Assembly (NCBI RefSeq): GCF_000620645.1
Contig: NZ_KK211161.1
Span: forward strand, 306,384 to 370,383
Origin: Nocardioides sp. URHA0032
GTDB taxonomy: Bacteria > Actinomycetota > Actinomycetes > Propionibacteriales > Nocardioidaceae
Direction: 5' to 3'
DNA length: 64,000 bases
Below the pieces are notes generated by a model, which saw only the letters and a list, made by a program, of their open reading frames with translations, was not told the DNA's origin and did no database searches. The position numbers and the translations under genes are program-made. Positions 26,121-34,142 of this stretch are shown piece after piece; the first letter of the stretch is position 1, and each line of letters begins with the position of its first letter.

Positions 26121-27237
26121 GCACGAGGCCGGCAGCGACGACGCAGAGCACGCCGCACAACGGCCACAGCGCTGCCGGGGCGACCGCGTAGACGATGCCG
26201 CCGACCGGCCCCGCGAGCAGCGAGCCGCTCGTGGACGCGCCCGTGTAGAGGCCCTGGTACTGCCCGACCAGGTGGTCCGGGGCCGCGTCCAGCACGTGCG
26301 CGGTCGCGGTGGTCTTGTAGAGGATCTCGCCCGCCGTCAGCACCACCATCGCGAGACCCGCGCTCAGCACGGAGACCGGCAGCCCGAACATCGCCGTGCC
26401 GACTCCGACCAGGGCGTAGCCCGCCGCGATGATCGGGTACGACGACCGCCGCCGGAGCGCGAGGGCGACCGGCACCTCCAGCACCAGGATCAGCCCGGAC
26501 CCGAGCGCGATGAGGGTCGTGTAGAGCACGACCGGCTGGCCCTCGTCGCGCAGGTGCACCGGCAGCGTCGTGTACAGCTGCCGGTAGACCAGGTCGACGA
26601 GCACGACCCCGGTGAGGAGGGTCATCAGCGCGCGGTCGCCGCGCAGCGCCCCCCACAGCCCGGAGGGGCCGTCCACCGCACCGGCCGGCTCGTCGCGAGG
26701 CAGCACCGTGCGGACCGCGAGCGCGACCAGCACCGTCAGCGCGCCGTCGAGGACGAACAGCGCCGGCCAGCTGTGCGCCACCACCAGCGCGCCGAGCGGC
26801 GGGCCGATGACGAAGCCGGCGTTCGACGCCGCCCTCCCGATCGCCACGGAGGTACGCCGGTCGCCGCGCGGAACCGCCAGGGCCACGAGTGCCCCCGTCG
26901 AGACGCCGGCCGTCGCGGACAGGTAGGAGAAGGCCGGCAGCCCGAGGACCAGTGCCCAGACGGGCAGCCACGGCACGGACACCACGCCCAGCCCGGCGAC
27001 GGTCGAGGCCACGAGCAGCACCCGCCGGTGGCCGTGCCGGTCACCCCAGCGGCCACCGGTGAAGTTGCCGAGCAATAGCCCGACCCCCGACGCGCCGGCG
27101 ACCAGGCCCGCCCCGGCGACCGGCAGCTCGCGGGGGCCGGTGAGGTACAGCGTCAGGAACAGCATCAGGAACGCGCTCATCGAGCTCACGAACCGGCCCG
27201 CCGCCAGCGCCCACACCACCCGGGGCACGTTCCGCAC
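26083..27237 (-). CDS. MFS transporter
   Basis: 384 residues and 12 predicted membrane helices with the motif-A-like GNFTGGRWGDRHGHRRVL between helices two and three. Drug/metabolite efflux-type major facilitator. Start chosen at GTG 27237 because GAGGAGG lies 6 bases upstream; a GTG at 27276 would add 13 residues but would place the start inside the operator. It is divergent from an HxlR-peroxiredoxin fusion, which is its likely regulator. Confidence 0.87.
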   Translation of the reverse strand: MRNVPRVVWALAAGRFVSSMSAFLMLFLTLYLTGPRELPVAGAGLVAGASGVGLLLGNFTGGRWGDRHGHRRVLLVASTVAGLGVVSVPWLPVWALVLGLPAFSYLSATAGVSTGALVALAVPRGDRRTSVAIGRAASNAGFVIGPPLGALVVAHSWPALFVLDGALTVLVALAVRTVLPRDEPAGAVDGPSGLWGALRGDRALMTLLTGVVLVDLVYRQLYTTLPVHLRDEGQPVVLYTTLIALGSGLILVLEVPVALALRRRSSYPIIAAGYALVGVGTAMFGLPVSVLSAGLAMVVLTAGEILYKTTATAHVLDAAPDHLVGQYQGLYTGASTSGSLLAGPVGGIVYAVAPAALWPLCGVLCVVAAGLVLSSARRSPVATP

Positions 27238-27257
27238 GTCCGCCTCCTCACCGGTCA

Positions 27258-27272
27258 GTTTCTTTTCGAAAC
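27258..27272. promoter_or_regulatory. palindromic operator between MFS and HxlR-type genes
   Basis: GTTTC-TTTTC-GAAAC, a perfect 5-base inverted repeat with a 5-base centre in an otherwise GC-rich gap. It lies just before the -10 of the regulator gene, a good position for autoregulation and shared control. Confidence 0.55.
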
Positions 27273-27278
27273 GCACTC

Positions 27279-27284
27279 TAGGAT
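27279..27284 (+). promoter_or_regulatory. -10 hexamer of leaderless promoter for the HxlR fusion gene
   Basis: TAGGAT, 6 bases before the ATG at 27291. Confidence 0.6.
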
Positions 27285-27290
27285 GTCGGC

Positions 27291-28118
27291 ATGGCCGTGC
27301 GCATCCCGGACGACGACTGCGGGGTCGCGCACGCGCTCGGCGTCCTGGGTGACGCGTGGTCGGTGCTCGTGCTCCGCGACGTCGCCCGTGGCCGCGGCCG
27401 CTTCGAGCGGCTGCTCGCCGAGAGCGGCATCTCCCGCAAGGTCCTGGCGCAGCGGCTGGCGTCGCTCGTCGCGGCCGAGGTGCTGGCGAAGGAGCGCTAC
27501 CAGGAGCGACCGGACCGGTTCGAGTACCGCCTCACCGAGCGCGGCCGCGCCCTCCTCCCCGTGCTCGCCGCACTCCAGGAGTGGGGCGACACCTGGGTCC
27601 TCGGCGACGGCACGACGACCGCGACAGCAGGCACCGACGGGGCCGAGGCGCACCGGGTGGCGGCGCTCACCGGCACCCGGGTCCCGCCGCTGCGGACCGA
27701 CCCGGTGACGGCGGCGGCGTACACGGTCGTCTACTGCTACCCCGGCACCGCACTGCCGGCCATCGACGCCGTACCGGGTGGGCCGGGCTGCTCGCTGGAG
27801 CAGTGCACCTACCGCGACCGGCTCGACGAGTTCGCAGGCCTGGGCGCCGCGGTCGTCGGCGTCAGCACCCAACGCCCCGAGGAGCAGGCGGCCTTCGCGT
27901 CGGCGAACGGCATCCTCTTCCCGTTGCTCTCCGACGCCGAGCTGGAGCTCGCGACCGCCCTGCGGCTGCCGACGTTCCGACACTCGGGCGCCACCCGGCT
28001 CAAGCGGCTGACGCTGGTCGTGGACGCCGACCGGGTCGTGCGCGGGACGCTGTTCCCGATCCGCGACGTCACCGGCAGCGTCGAGGACGCGCTCGCCCTG
28101 GTGCGGTCGATGGGGTGA
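27291..28118 (+). CDS. HxlR-type regulator fused to a PrxQ/BCP-type peroxiredoxin domain
   Basis: 275 residues. Residues 1-105 are an HxlR winged helix with the family cysteine C10 (DDDCGVAHALGVLGDAWSVL) and the SRKVLAQRLASLVAAEVL recognition region. Residues 140-275 form a thioredoxin-fold domain of bacterioferritin-comigratory protein type: YCYPGT, then GCSLEQC with C167 and C172 five residues apart (the peroxidatic/resolving spacing of PrxQ), VVGVST and FPLLSD. A peroxide-consuming domain joined to a DNA-binding domain suggests a redox-sensing regulator. The divergent MFS gene and the shared palindrome are the probable target. Confidence 0.85.
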   Translation: MAVRIPDDDCGVAHALGVLGDAWSVLVLRDVARGRGRFERLLAESGISRKVLAQRLASLVAAEVLAKERYQERPDRFEYRLTERGRALLPVLAALQEWGDTWVLGDGTTTATAGTDGAEAHRVAALTGTRVPPLRTDPVTAAAYTVVYCYPGTALPAIDAVPGGPGCSLEQCTYRDRLDEFAGLGAAVVGVSTQRPEEQAAFASANGILFPLLSDAELELATALRLPTFRHSGATRLKRLTLVVDADRVVRGTLFPIRDVTGSVEDALALVRSMG

Positions 28119-28170
28119 CCGGCCCGTTGGTGCCATTGCCGACACGGCACGGCGGGCGCACGCTGGGGAG

Positions 28171-28557
28171 ATGGCACTGACCGAGAGCGCCGTTGCGGTG
28201 ATGCTCCCCACCCGGGACGCCGCGCGAGCACAGGAGTTCTACGAAGGCCGTCTCGGGCTCGCCTTCGACGGGACGAACGAAGCGAGCGGCGAGACGATGT
28301 TCGGTCTCGCCGGGGACAACAAGCTGGTGCTGCGGCTGCTGCCGGACGCCCAGCCCTCACCCAACACCGCGATGAGCTTCGAGGTGCACGACATCGCCGC
28401 GGAGATCGCCGCCCTGAAGTCGAAGGGCGTCGCGTTCGAGGACTACGACCAGCCCGGGTTCACGACCGTCGACCACGTCTTCGACGACGGCGGCATCAAG
28501 GCGGCGTGGTTCCTCGACCCCGACGGGAACGTCCTCTGCCTGCACCAGCCGGGCTAG
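28171..28557 (+). CDS. VOC-superfamily (glyoxalase-like) protein
   Basis: 128 residues with the paired beta-alpha-beta-beta-beta fold: SAVAVMLPTRDAARAQEFYE at the start and KAAWFLDPDGNVLCLHQ at the end. The second metal-type glutamate is replaced by leucine/histidine, so metal-dependent catalysis is uncertain. GGGGAG precedes the ATG. Its stop overlaps that of the convergent acetyltransferase gene (CTAG). Confidence 0.82.
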   Translation: MALTESAVAVMLPTRDAARAQEFYEGRLGLAFDGTNEASGETMFGLAGDNKLVLRLLPDAQPSPNTAMSFEVHDIAAEIAALKSKGVAFEDYDQPGFTTVDHVFDDGGIKAAWFLDPDGNVLCLHQPG

Positions 28558-29060
28558 AGGCGCAGGAACATCACGTGCAGGCCGACCCGGCCGTGCGCGC
28601 GGGAGTCGAACGCCTCGGGCACGGTGCCGACGACCTCGAAGCCCAGTGACTGCCACAGGCGTACGGCGGCGGTGTTGGTCTCCACCACGGCGTTGAACTG
28701 GATCGCGTGGAAGCCGGCCTCGCGGTGCCACTCCACGACGTACTCCCCCAGGGCGCGGCCGACGCCGCGGCCGCGGGCCAGCGGCGCGACCATGAACGAG
28801 CCGGTGCCGACATGACTGCCCCGGCCGGGCCGGTTCGGCCCCATCGTCGCGCTGCCGAGGACCGTCCCGGACTCCTCGAGGACCACGGTCTGCCCGGGTG
28901 GGCGCATGGTCCAGAGCTCGCGCGCCTGCCCGGACGTCAGGTCGAGCGGGTAGGCGTAGGACTCGCCGGCCTGCACCGTCTCGTCGAAGAACTCCCAGAC
29001 CTGCGGCCAGTCGGCCTCGGTCATCGGCCGGATCGTCCCTGGGGCCATGCGCCGGGTCAC
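28554..29060 (-). CDS. GNAT-family N-acetyltransferase
   Basis: 168 residues. N-terminal IRPMTEADWPQVWEFF and the acetyl-CoA motif VAPLARGRGVGRALGEYVV (Q/RxxGxG/A type), then AVRLWQSLGFEVVG. Substrate unknown. Last gene of a six-gene chain; its GTG start overlaps the DinB-like stop by 4 bases. Confidence 0.88.
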   Translation of the reverse strand: MTRRMAPGTIRPMTEADWPQVWEFFDETVQAGESYAYPLDLTSGQARELWTMRPPGQTVVLEESGTVLGSATMGPNRPGRGSHVGTGSFMVAPLARGRGVGRALGEYVVEWHREAGFHAIQFNAVVETNTAAVRLWQSLGFEVVGTVPEAFDSRAHGRVGLHVMFLRL

Positions 29061-29569
29061 TCGCCGGTCGTGCCGTCCACGGACTCGCGGATCAGGTCCG
29101 CGTGCCCGTTGTGGCGGGCGTACTCCTCGATCAGGTGCAGCAGGATCCAGCGCAGGCTGAACGGCTCGCCCGTACGCCGGGACGGCTTCGCGGACGGGTC
29201 GTCGAGCCCGGCGGCGGCCACGACCGCGTCGGAGTCGGCGACCATCGCGTCGTACAGCGCCCAGAGCTGCTCGGGAGTGTCGTCCTTCGCGCTGTGCCAG
29301 TCCCAGTCGTGGTCGGCGTCCCAGTCGACCGACGCCCAGGGCTCGCTCATCGGCTCGCCGAGGAACACCTCGCGCAACCAGCTGTTCTCGACCAGCGCCA
29401 GGTGCTTCACCATCCCGCCGAGCGTCATCCCCGAGGGCGGCAGCGCGGTGCCGAGCTGGCCTGCGTCGAGCCCGCCGGCCTTCTGGCGCAGCGTCTCGCG
29501 GTGGTAGTCGAGGTACGCCAGCAGCAGCGTCCGCTCGTCGCCCCGCGTCGGCGGGTCGACCCTGGTCAT
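29057..29569 (-). CDS. DinB / DUF664-family protein
   Basis: 170 residues, four-helix bundle type. Metal-site histidines are recognisable in MVKHLALVENSWL, and ILLHLIEEYARHNGHADLIRE near the C terminus carries the HxxxH-like set. Relatives include mycothiol-dependent maleylpyruvate isomerases and thiol-S-transferases, plausible here because the cell makes mycothiol; the reaction is not known. Overlaps its upstream neighbour by ATGA. Confidence 0.82.
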   Translation of the reverse strand: MTRVDPPTRGDERTLLLAYLDYHRETLRQKAGGLDAGQLGTALPPSGMTLGGMVKHLALVENSWLREVFLGEPMSEPWASVDWDADHDWDWHSAKDDTPEQLWALYDAMVADSDAVVAAAGLDDPSAKPSRRTGEPFSLRWILLHLIEEYARHNGHADLIRESVDGTTGE

Positions 29570-30303
29570 CGAGGCTTCCTCTCGGTGATGCAGTACGTCG
29601 TCCCGACCGGGTCGGTCAGCACCGTCCACTCGCCGTTCGCCGGCCCGACGGTCGCGCCGAGCGCGGCGTGCCGGTCGGTCTCGGCGGCGCGGTCGGTGCA
29701 GCTCAGGTCGAGGTGCGCACGCACCTCGGGCTCCTCGTCGTCGAGCAGCTGGACCAGCCACCGCAGCGGCTGCTCGTCCGGCGGGAGCAGTCGCGCGAAC
29801 TCCCGGGAGACGTCGGGGTTCCAGTCCCAGCCGGTGAGCGCCTGCCAGAAGGCCACCTCCGCGTCGTACGCCGAGGGCGGTACGTCGAGGCAGACCTGGT
29901 CCACCTGCGACCGGCTGCCGTCCGGCCAGGTCGCCGCCGGTGGCCGCCGCGACGCCTGCGCGCGGACGAAGCAGAAGACGAAGCCGCCGGGCGAGCGGAG
30001 CACGACGTACCCGAGCTCGTGCCGCACCAGCACGTGCGCGCCGAGCTCGATGGCGGCCTCGGCGGCGACGGTCGGATTCTCGACGTGGAGGTCGAGGTGG
30101 ACCCGCCCGGGCCCGCCGCCGAGCGCCTGGACGCGCAGGTAGTCGTCACCCTCGGGCGGGACCAGCGTGGCGAACTCGCCGTCGACCCCGCGGCGGGGCG
30201 ACAGCGCGTAGCCGGTGACGCCCTGCCAGAACGCCACCCCGCGGTCGAAGCCGCCGGGCGGGAGGTCGAGGAAGGCACTGACCCAGAACGGCGAGGTGCT
30301 CAT
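29566..30303 (-). CDS. two-domain VOC-superfamily protein
   Basis: 245 residues made of two glyoxalase-like halves (about 1-120 and 130-245), each with the FWQ..TG.. helix and a closing ...DPVGTTYCITE or SPGGFVFCFVR strand. Such duplicates usually bind small hydrophobic or redox compounds. ATGA overlaps at both ends, so it is translated with its neighbours. Confidence 0.8.
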   Translation of the reverse strand: MSTSPFWVSAFLDLPPGGFDRGVAFWQGVTGYALSPRRGVDGEFATLVPPEGDDYLRVQALGGGPGRVHLDLHVENPTVAAEAAIELGAHVLVRHELGYVVLRSPGGFVFCFVRAQASRRPPAATWPDGSRSQVDQVCLDVPPSAYDAEVAFWQALTGWDWNPDVSREFARLLPPDEQPLRWLVQLLDDEEPEVRAHLDLSCTDRAAETDRHAALGATVGPANGEWTVLTDPVGTTYCITERKPR

Positions 30304-30614
30304 GCGACCGGCCTGTGCAGGACGGCGCCGGTCGGGGTGACCCGGACGTCCTCGCCCTCGGCCGTCGCGGTCCCGTCGACGAGCAGCGTCATGGCGTCGC
30401 CGTGCTCCGGCGGGAACAGCAGCGTGACGGTGGGGTTGAGCCCGACGTTCGCGACCGAGCCGCGGCCGGGCGCGGGGACCAGCACGGTGCCGTCGTCGGG
30501 CACCGCGCGCACCGAGACCGCCTTGACCGTGCCGTCCCGCGAGGTCAGCAGGTAGCCGCGGCCGAACTCCGCGAGCCGTTGCTCGAGGTCGGCGACCTCC
30601 ACGGGGATGCTCAT
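30300..30614 (-). CDS. pyridoxamine 5'-phosphate oxidase-like protein
   Basis: 104 residues, a short split-barrel flavin-type protein (GYLLTSRDGTVKAVSVRAV, TVTLLFPPEHGDAMTLLVDG). F420- or flavin-binding relatives are common in actinobacteria; cofactor uncertain. Overlaps its neighbours by 4 bases on each side. Confidence 0.75.
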   Translation of the reverse strand: MSIPVEVADLEQRLAEFGRGYLLTSRDGTVKAVSVRAVPDDGTVLVPAPGRGSVANVGLNPTVTLLFPPEHGDAMTLLVDGTATAEGEDVRVTPTGAVLHRPVA

Positions 30615-31243
30615 GGGTCGAGGCTATCGACCCAGCGCTCGCCCGCCACCCGCGTCTCCGCGGCGCCGGACGTCAGCTCGGCGACGACCGCCGCGAGCCG
30701 CTCCTCCTGGCCGGGCGGTACGCCGAGGCGCAGCGTGACGCGTGCGCCGTACGCGCTGTCGAGGACCGCGATCCCGCGCGAGCGCAGCTCGCTCTCGACC
30801 CGGCCGGCGTCGGCGTGGCCGAGGTCGAGCAGGTGCTCGCGCACCAGCGAGCGGCGCAGGGTGCCCGCGGGCACGAGGGCCGCGCGGACCGCGTCGCCGT
30901 ACGCCCGGACGAGCCCACCCGCGCCGAGGAGGGTGCCCCCGAACCAGCGGGTGACGACCGCGACCACGTCGCTGAGCTGCTGGCCCCGGAGCACCTCGAG
31001 CATCGGGGCCCCGGCCGTCCCGGCCGGCTCGCCGTCGTCGGAGGATCGCTCGAGGTCGCGGCCGGGACCCAGGACGAACGCGGAGCAGTGGTGGCGGGCG
31101 TCCCAGTGCTCGCGGCGCAGCCGTTCGACGACCGCGCGGGCGGCGGGCTCGTCGCCGACCCGCTCGAGCGTGCAGAGGAACCGCGAGCGCTTGACCTCGA
31201 TCTCGGCCTCCGCGGACCGCGCGATCGTCAGGTAGCTGCTCAC
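30611..31243 (-). CDS. YigZ/IMPACT family protein
   Basis: 210 residues. Family core KRSRFLCTLERV, HHCSAFVLG, SDDGEPAGTAGAPMLEVLRG and VVTRWFGGTLLGAGGLVRAY, followed by a C-terminal domain of about 70 residues. The family links to translation factor-like folds and proline peptide metabolism, but its bacterial role is unsettled. Start GTG 31243 overlaps the TauE-type stop (GTGA). Confidence 0.88.
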   Translation of the reverse strand: MSSYLTIARSAEAEIEVKRSRFLCTLERVGDEPAARAVVERLRREHWDARHHCSAFVLGPGRDLERSSDDGEPAGTAGAPMLEVLRGQQLSDVVAVVTRWFGGTLLGAGGLVRAYGDAVRAALVPAGTLRRSLVREHLLDLGHADAGRVESELRSRGIAVLDSAYGARVTLRLGVPPGQEERLAAVVAELTSGAAETRVAGERWVDSLDP

Positions 31244-32022
31244 GACCACAGCCCGAGGACCTCCCCGCCGATCCGCACGATGAACGCGGAGACGACGACG
31301 ATGAAGAAGATCCGGACGAACCTGGTGCCGCGGTTGACGGCGGTCCGGGCGCCGACGTACCCGCCGAGGACGTTGCATGCGCCCATCACCACCGCGACGT
31401 GCCAGACGACCGCTCCTTGCGGCGCGAAGACGAGGATCGCGGCGAGGTTGGTGGCCCAGTTCGCCAGCCTGGCCTTGGCCGAGGCCTCGAGGAAGCTGTA
31501 GCCCATCAGGCCGACCAGCGTGAAGACGAAGAAGCTGCCGGTGCCGGGGCCGAGCGCACCGTCGTAGAAGCCGATCGCGAGGCCGGTCGCCATCGCCGCG
31601 AGCAGGTGCCGGTGGCCCTGGAACCGCAGCGCGGTCAGCTCGCCGAGCTGCGGCTTGAGCAGGACGTAGGCGCCGACGACGACCAGCGCGACCAGCACGA
31701 TCGGCTCGAACGCGTCCCGCGGGATCCGGCTGGCCACCGCGGCGCCGCAGGCGGAGCCGATGAACGCCAGCGCCATCAGGGGCAGGAACGTCCTCGGGTC
31801 CGGCCTGATCCGGCGGTAGTACGTCGAGGCGCTGACGGTCGTGCCGCAGATCGAGGAGACCTTGTTGGTGGCGAGGATCTGCACCGGTGCGGCGGTGGGC
31901 ATCCCCAGCAGCAGCGCCGGCAGCTGGATCAGCCCACCGCCACCGACGACGGCGTCGACGAAGCCCGCCGCGAGCGCTGCGAGTCCGAGCAGGGCCAGCA
32001 CGGTCGCGGTGGGGTCGTCCAT
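31240..32022 (-). CDS. TauE/SafE-family permease
   Basis: 260 residues, eight membrane helices in two related halves. The family hallmark AAGFVDAVVGGGGLIQLPAL opens the protein; the second half has GFYDGALGPGTGSFF. The family moves sulfite, sulfonate or related anions across the membrane. First gene of a chain of six genes (TauE, YigZ, PPOX-like, VOC, DinB, GNAT) that overlap by exactly 4 bases each. Confidence 0.88.
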   Translation of the reverse strand: MDDPTATVLALLGLAALAAGFVDAVVGGGGLIQLPALLLGMPTAAPVQILATNKVSSICGTTVSASTYYRRIRPDPRTFLPLMALAFIGSACGAAVASRIPRDAFEPIVLVALVVVGAYVLLKPQLGELTALRFQGHRHLLAAMATGLAIGFYDGALGPGTGSFFVFTLVGLMGYSFLEASAKARLANWATNLAAILVFAPQGAVVWHVAVVMGACNVLGGYVGARTAVNRGTRFVRIFFIVVVSAFIVRIGGEVLGLWS

Positions 32023-32031
32023 CCGCCCTCT

Positions 32032-32104
32032 GCTTTCGGTGGTCGGGGCTTTCGGTGGTCGGGTCGCGAGTCGGCGCCGCAGGCGCTGGCGAGCGTATCG
32101 AGAC
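32032..32104. repeat. 16-base direct repeat followed by a dispersed-type intergenic repeat
   Basis: GCTTTCGGTGGTCGGG occurs twice in tandem (32032-32047, 32048-32063), followed by about 40 bases ending in GGCGAGCGTATCGAGAC. The latter resembles the GTATCGAG-containing repeats scattered through actinobacterial intergenic DNA; a related GTATCGAG string sits in the hairpin at 53180-53225. Confidence 0.6.
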
Positions 32105-32184
32105 TCCAAGTCGGCTCCCAGCGGACCCCAAGTGCCCCGCGGCACGGTGCTCCCACCAACCTCCCGAACGGAAGAGAGAACACC

Positions 32185-32859
32185 ATGCACCGCCGCTGGC
32201 TGACCCGGACGCTGATCGCGCTCGCCGTCCCCGCCCTGATCGTCCCCGCCGCCTCGACCGCCACCGCGGCCGCGTCGTACCCGGACGTCCCGACCATCGA
32301 CGCCGTCGCGAAGATCTACCCGCACCTCGACGGTGGCTCCGCGAGCGAGAGCACCAGCAAGGTCTACGGACCGGGCAAGAAGTGCAAGCCGGGCAAGGCC
32401 ATCAACCACGCCGGTGCGCGCTCCGCGTCGTACTCCCCCGACTACACCTCCGGGGACCCGGACGTGTACGTCATCGACGGCGAGCACCCGATGTTGTCGG
32501 TCACCGCGATGCGGTTCCCGACCACCAAGGCAGCGATCGCGTACCTGCACGGCTACAGCAAGACCGCCAAGGACTGCCCCTCCGGCGGTGGCGGCGGTGG
32601 CAACGGCGGCGGCAGCGGCGGCGTGACCTGCAAGACGTCGATGAAGAAGATCAAGTTCAGCCTCGGCGACGAGCGGTGGGGCTACCAGTACCGGTCGACC
32701 TGCAAGAACGGCGACCAGACCACCTCGTCGGTGTTCAACATGCTGTTCGCCCGCAAGGGCAAGTTCATCGTCTACGCGACCGCGATGTCGATGGACTCCT
32801 CGGCCCCGTCGATCCCGAAGTCGATCGACCTCACCGGCCTGGCCCTGAAGAGCGTCTGA
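32185..32859 (+). CDS. secreted hypothetical protein
   Basis: 224 residues. Signal peptide of about 29 residues (RRWLTRTLIALAVPALIVPA, cleavage near TATAA/ASYPD). The mature part has four cysteines and a central glycine-rich linker (SGGGGGGNGGGSGG) separating two domains. No enzyme motif seen. RBS region GAAGAGAGAA. Function unknown. Confidence 0.72.
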   Translation: MHRRWLTRTLIALAVPALIVPAASTATAAASYPDVPTIDAVAKIYPHLDGGSASESTSKVYGPGKKCKPGKAINHAGARSASYSPDYTSGDPDVYVIDGEHPMLSVTAMRFPTTKAAIAYLHGYSKTAKDCPSGGGGGGNGGGSGGVTCKTSMKKIKFSLGDERWGYQYRSTCKNGDQTTSSVFNMLFARKGKFIVYATAMSMDSSAPSIPKSIDLTGLALKSV

Positions 32860-32867
32860 CCCCTCCC

Positions 32868-32873
32868 TAGGGT
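32868..32873 (+). promoter_or_regulatory. -10 hexamer of leaderless promoter
   Basis: TAGGGT, 6 bases before the GTG at 32880. It is inside a CCCCTCC...GGAGGGG hairpin (32860-32880) that could also end the upstream transcript. Confidence 0.5.
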
Positions 32874-32879
32874 GGAGGG

Positions 32880-33727
32880 GTGCGGATCGTCTCCCTGCTC
32901 CCCTCCACCACGGAGATCCTGTTCGCCATCGGCGCCGGTGACGACGTCGTCGGCGTGACGTTCGAGTGCGACTTCCCCGCCGAGGCCCTGACCCGGCGGA
33001 TCGTGTCGACCTCGGCGATGCCGCACGGACTGACCCCCGCCGAGATCGACGCGTACGTCGTGGGTGCGATGTCCCGGGGCGAGGACCTCTACCACCTCGC
33101 CGCCGACGCGCTCGTCGAGCTGGACGCCGACCTGGTGGTCACCGAGGACCTCTGCGCGGTCTGCGCGGTCGACGTCTCCGTCGTCGACGACGCCCTGTCC
33201 TACCTGGGCTGCCGGGCCGAGGTGCTGACCATCGACCCGCACACGATGGACGAGGTGTTCGCCTCGATCCTCGTGCTCGGCCGGGCGACCGGCCACCTGG
33301 CGTCGGCCGAGGCCCTGGCGTCGGCGCTGCGCGCCCGGCTCGAGGCCGTCCGGGCCCGGGTGGCCGGCCGGCCGCGGCCGAGGGTGATGCTGCTCGAGTG
33401 GACGGACCCGCCGTACGCCCCCGGCCACTGGGTGCCCGAGATGATCGAGGCCGCCGGCGGCGAGTGCCTGCTCGGCAAGCCCGGCGCGAAGTCCGAGCGG
33501 GTGCCGTGGGAGTCGGTCCACGAGGCCGCACCCGACGTCGTCGTCGTGGCACCCTGCGGCTACGACCTCGCCGGCGCGCGCTGCTCGCGTCCGAGCTGGT
33601 CGCCTCCGGCGTGCTGCCGCGCGGCGTACCCGTGCACGCCGTCGACGCCAACGCAGCCTGGGCCCGGCCCGGCACCCGCCTGGTCGACGGGGTCGAGGAG
33701 CTGGCGGCGCTTCTGCACCCGCGGTGA
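32880..33727 (+). pseudogene. cobalamin-binding/BtuF-like protein, frameshifted near the 3' end
   Basis: Reads as a cytoplasmic-type BtuF/COG0614 protein without signal peptide: RIVSLLPSTTEILFAIGAGD, VVGVTFECDFP, LVVTEDLCAVCAVDV, LEWTDPPYAPGHWVPEMIEA. At the GC run 33574-33581 the frame shifts by one base; the rest of the protein (ALLASELVASGVLPRG ... GVEELAALLHPR, stop at 33727) continues in another frame. Unshifted, the protein would end in an arginine-rich tail at 33755. Either a sequencing error in the alternating GC run or a recent mutation; the remaining frame is intact. Proposed role: binding of corrinoid or a metal complex. Confidence 0.8.
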
Positions 33728-33752
33728 CCGCTTCACTGTCGGTGGCCGCCGG

Positions 33753-33758
33753 TAGACA
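33753..33758 (+). promoter_or_regulatory. -10 hexamer of leaderless promoter
   Basis: TAGACA, 6 bases before the ATG at 33765. Confidence 0.45.
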
Positions 33759-33764
33759 CGGGGC

Positions 33765-34142
33765 ATGAGCGAGACGTCCGTGGCCGCGGGGGCCGAGCAC
33801 TACCTCCGGGCGGTGGTCGAGGAGGAGCCGCAGGAGGGCGAGTGCCTGGTCTGCTTCGTCGCCCGGATGACCGGGGAGCACGGGTGTGACTCGACGTTCC
33901 TGTGGGCCCGCCGGTTCCGCGACCTGCGCTCGCCGACCGCGACCGCGCTGGAGAAGAGGTTCGGGCAGCGGCTAGTCGTCTGCGACTGCCTGATCGTGCA
34001 CAAGGCGCACCGGCCCGTGCGCGAGCTGATGGTCCGCGACGTGCACACCGACGAGCTCGAGCGGCCGGACCCCCTGCCCCCGTGCGCCGGCGTGCGGCGG
34101 ACGAGCACCCGTGCCTGCGCGAACTGGGAGCGTGCCTGCTAG
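33765..34142 (+). CDS. DUF2695-type cysteine-rich protein
   Basis: 125 residues with cysteines in CLVCFVARM, HGCDSTFLWARRFRDL and VVCDCLIVH, spacing typical of DUF2695 proteins and suggestive of zinc binding. A short tail carries two more cysteines. Function unknown. Its TAG overlaps the stop of the convergent VWA gene. Confidence 0.72.
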   Translation: MSETSVAAGAEHYLRAVVEEEPQEGECLVCFVARMTGEHGCDSTFLWARRFRDLRSPTATALEKRFGQRLVVCDCLIVHKAHRPVRELMVRDVHTDELERPDPLPPCAGVRRTSTRACANWERAC

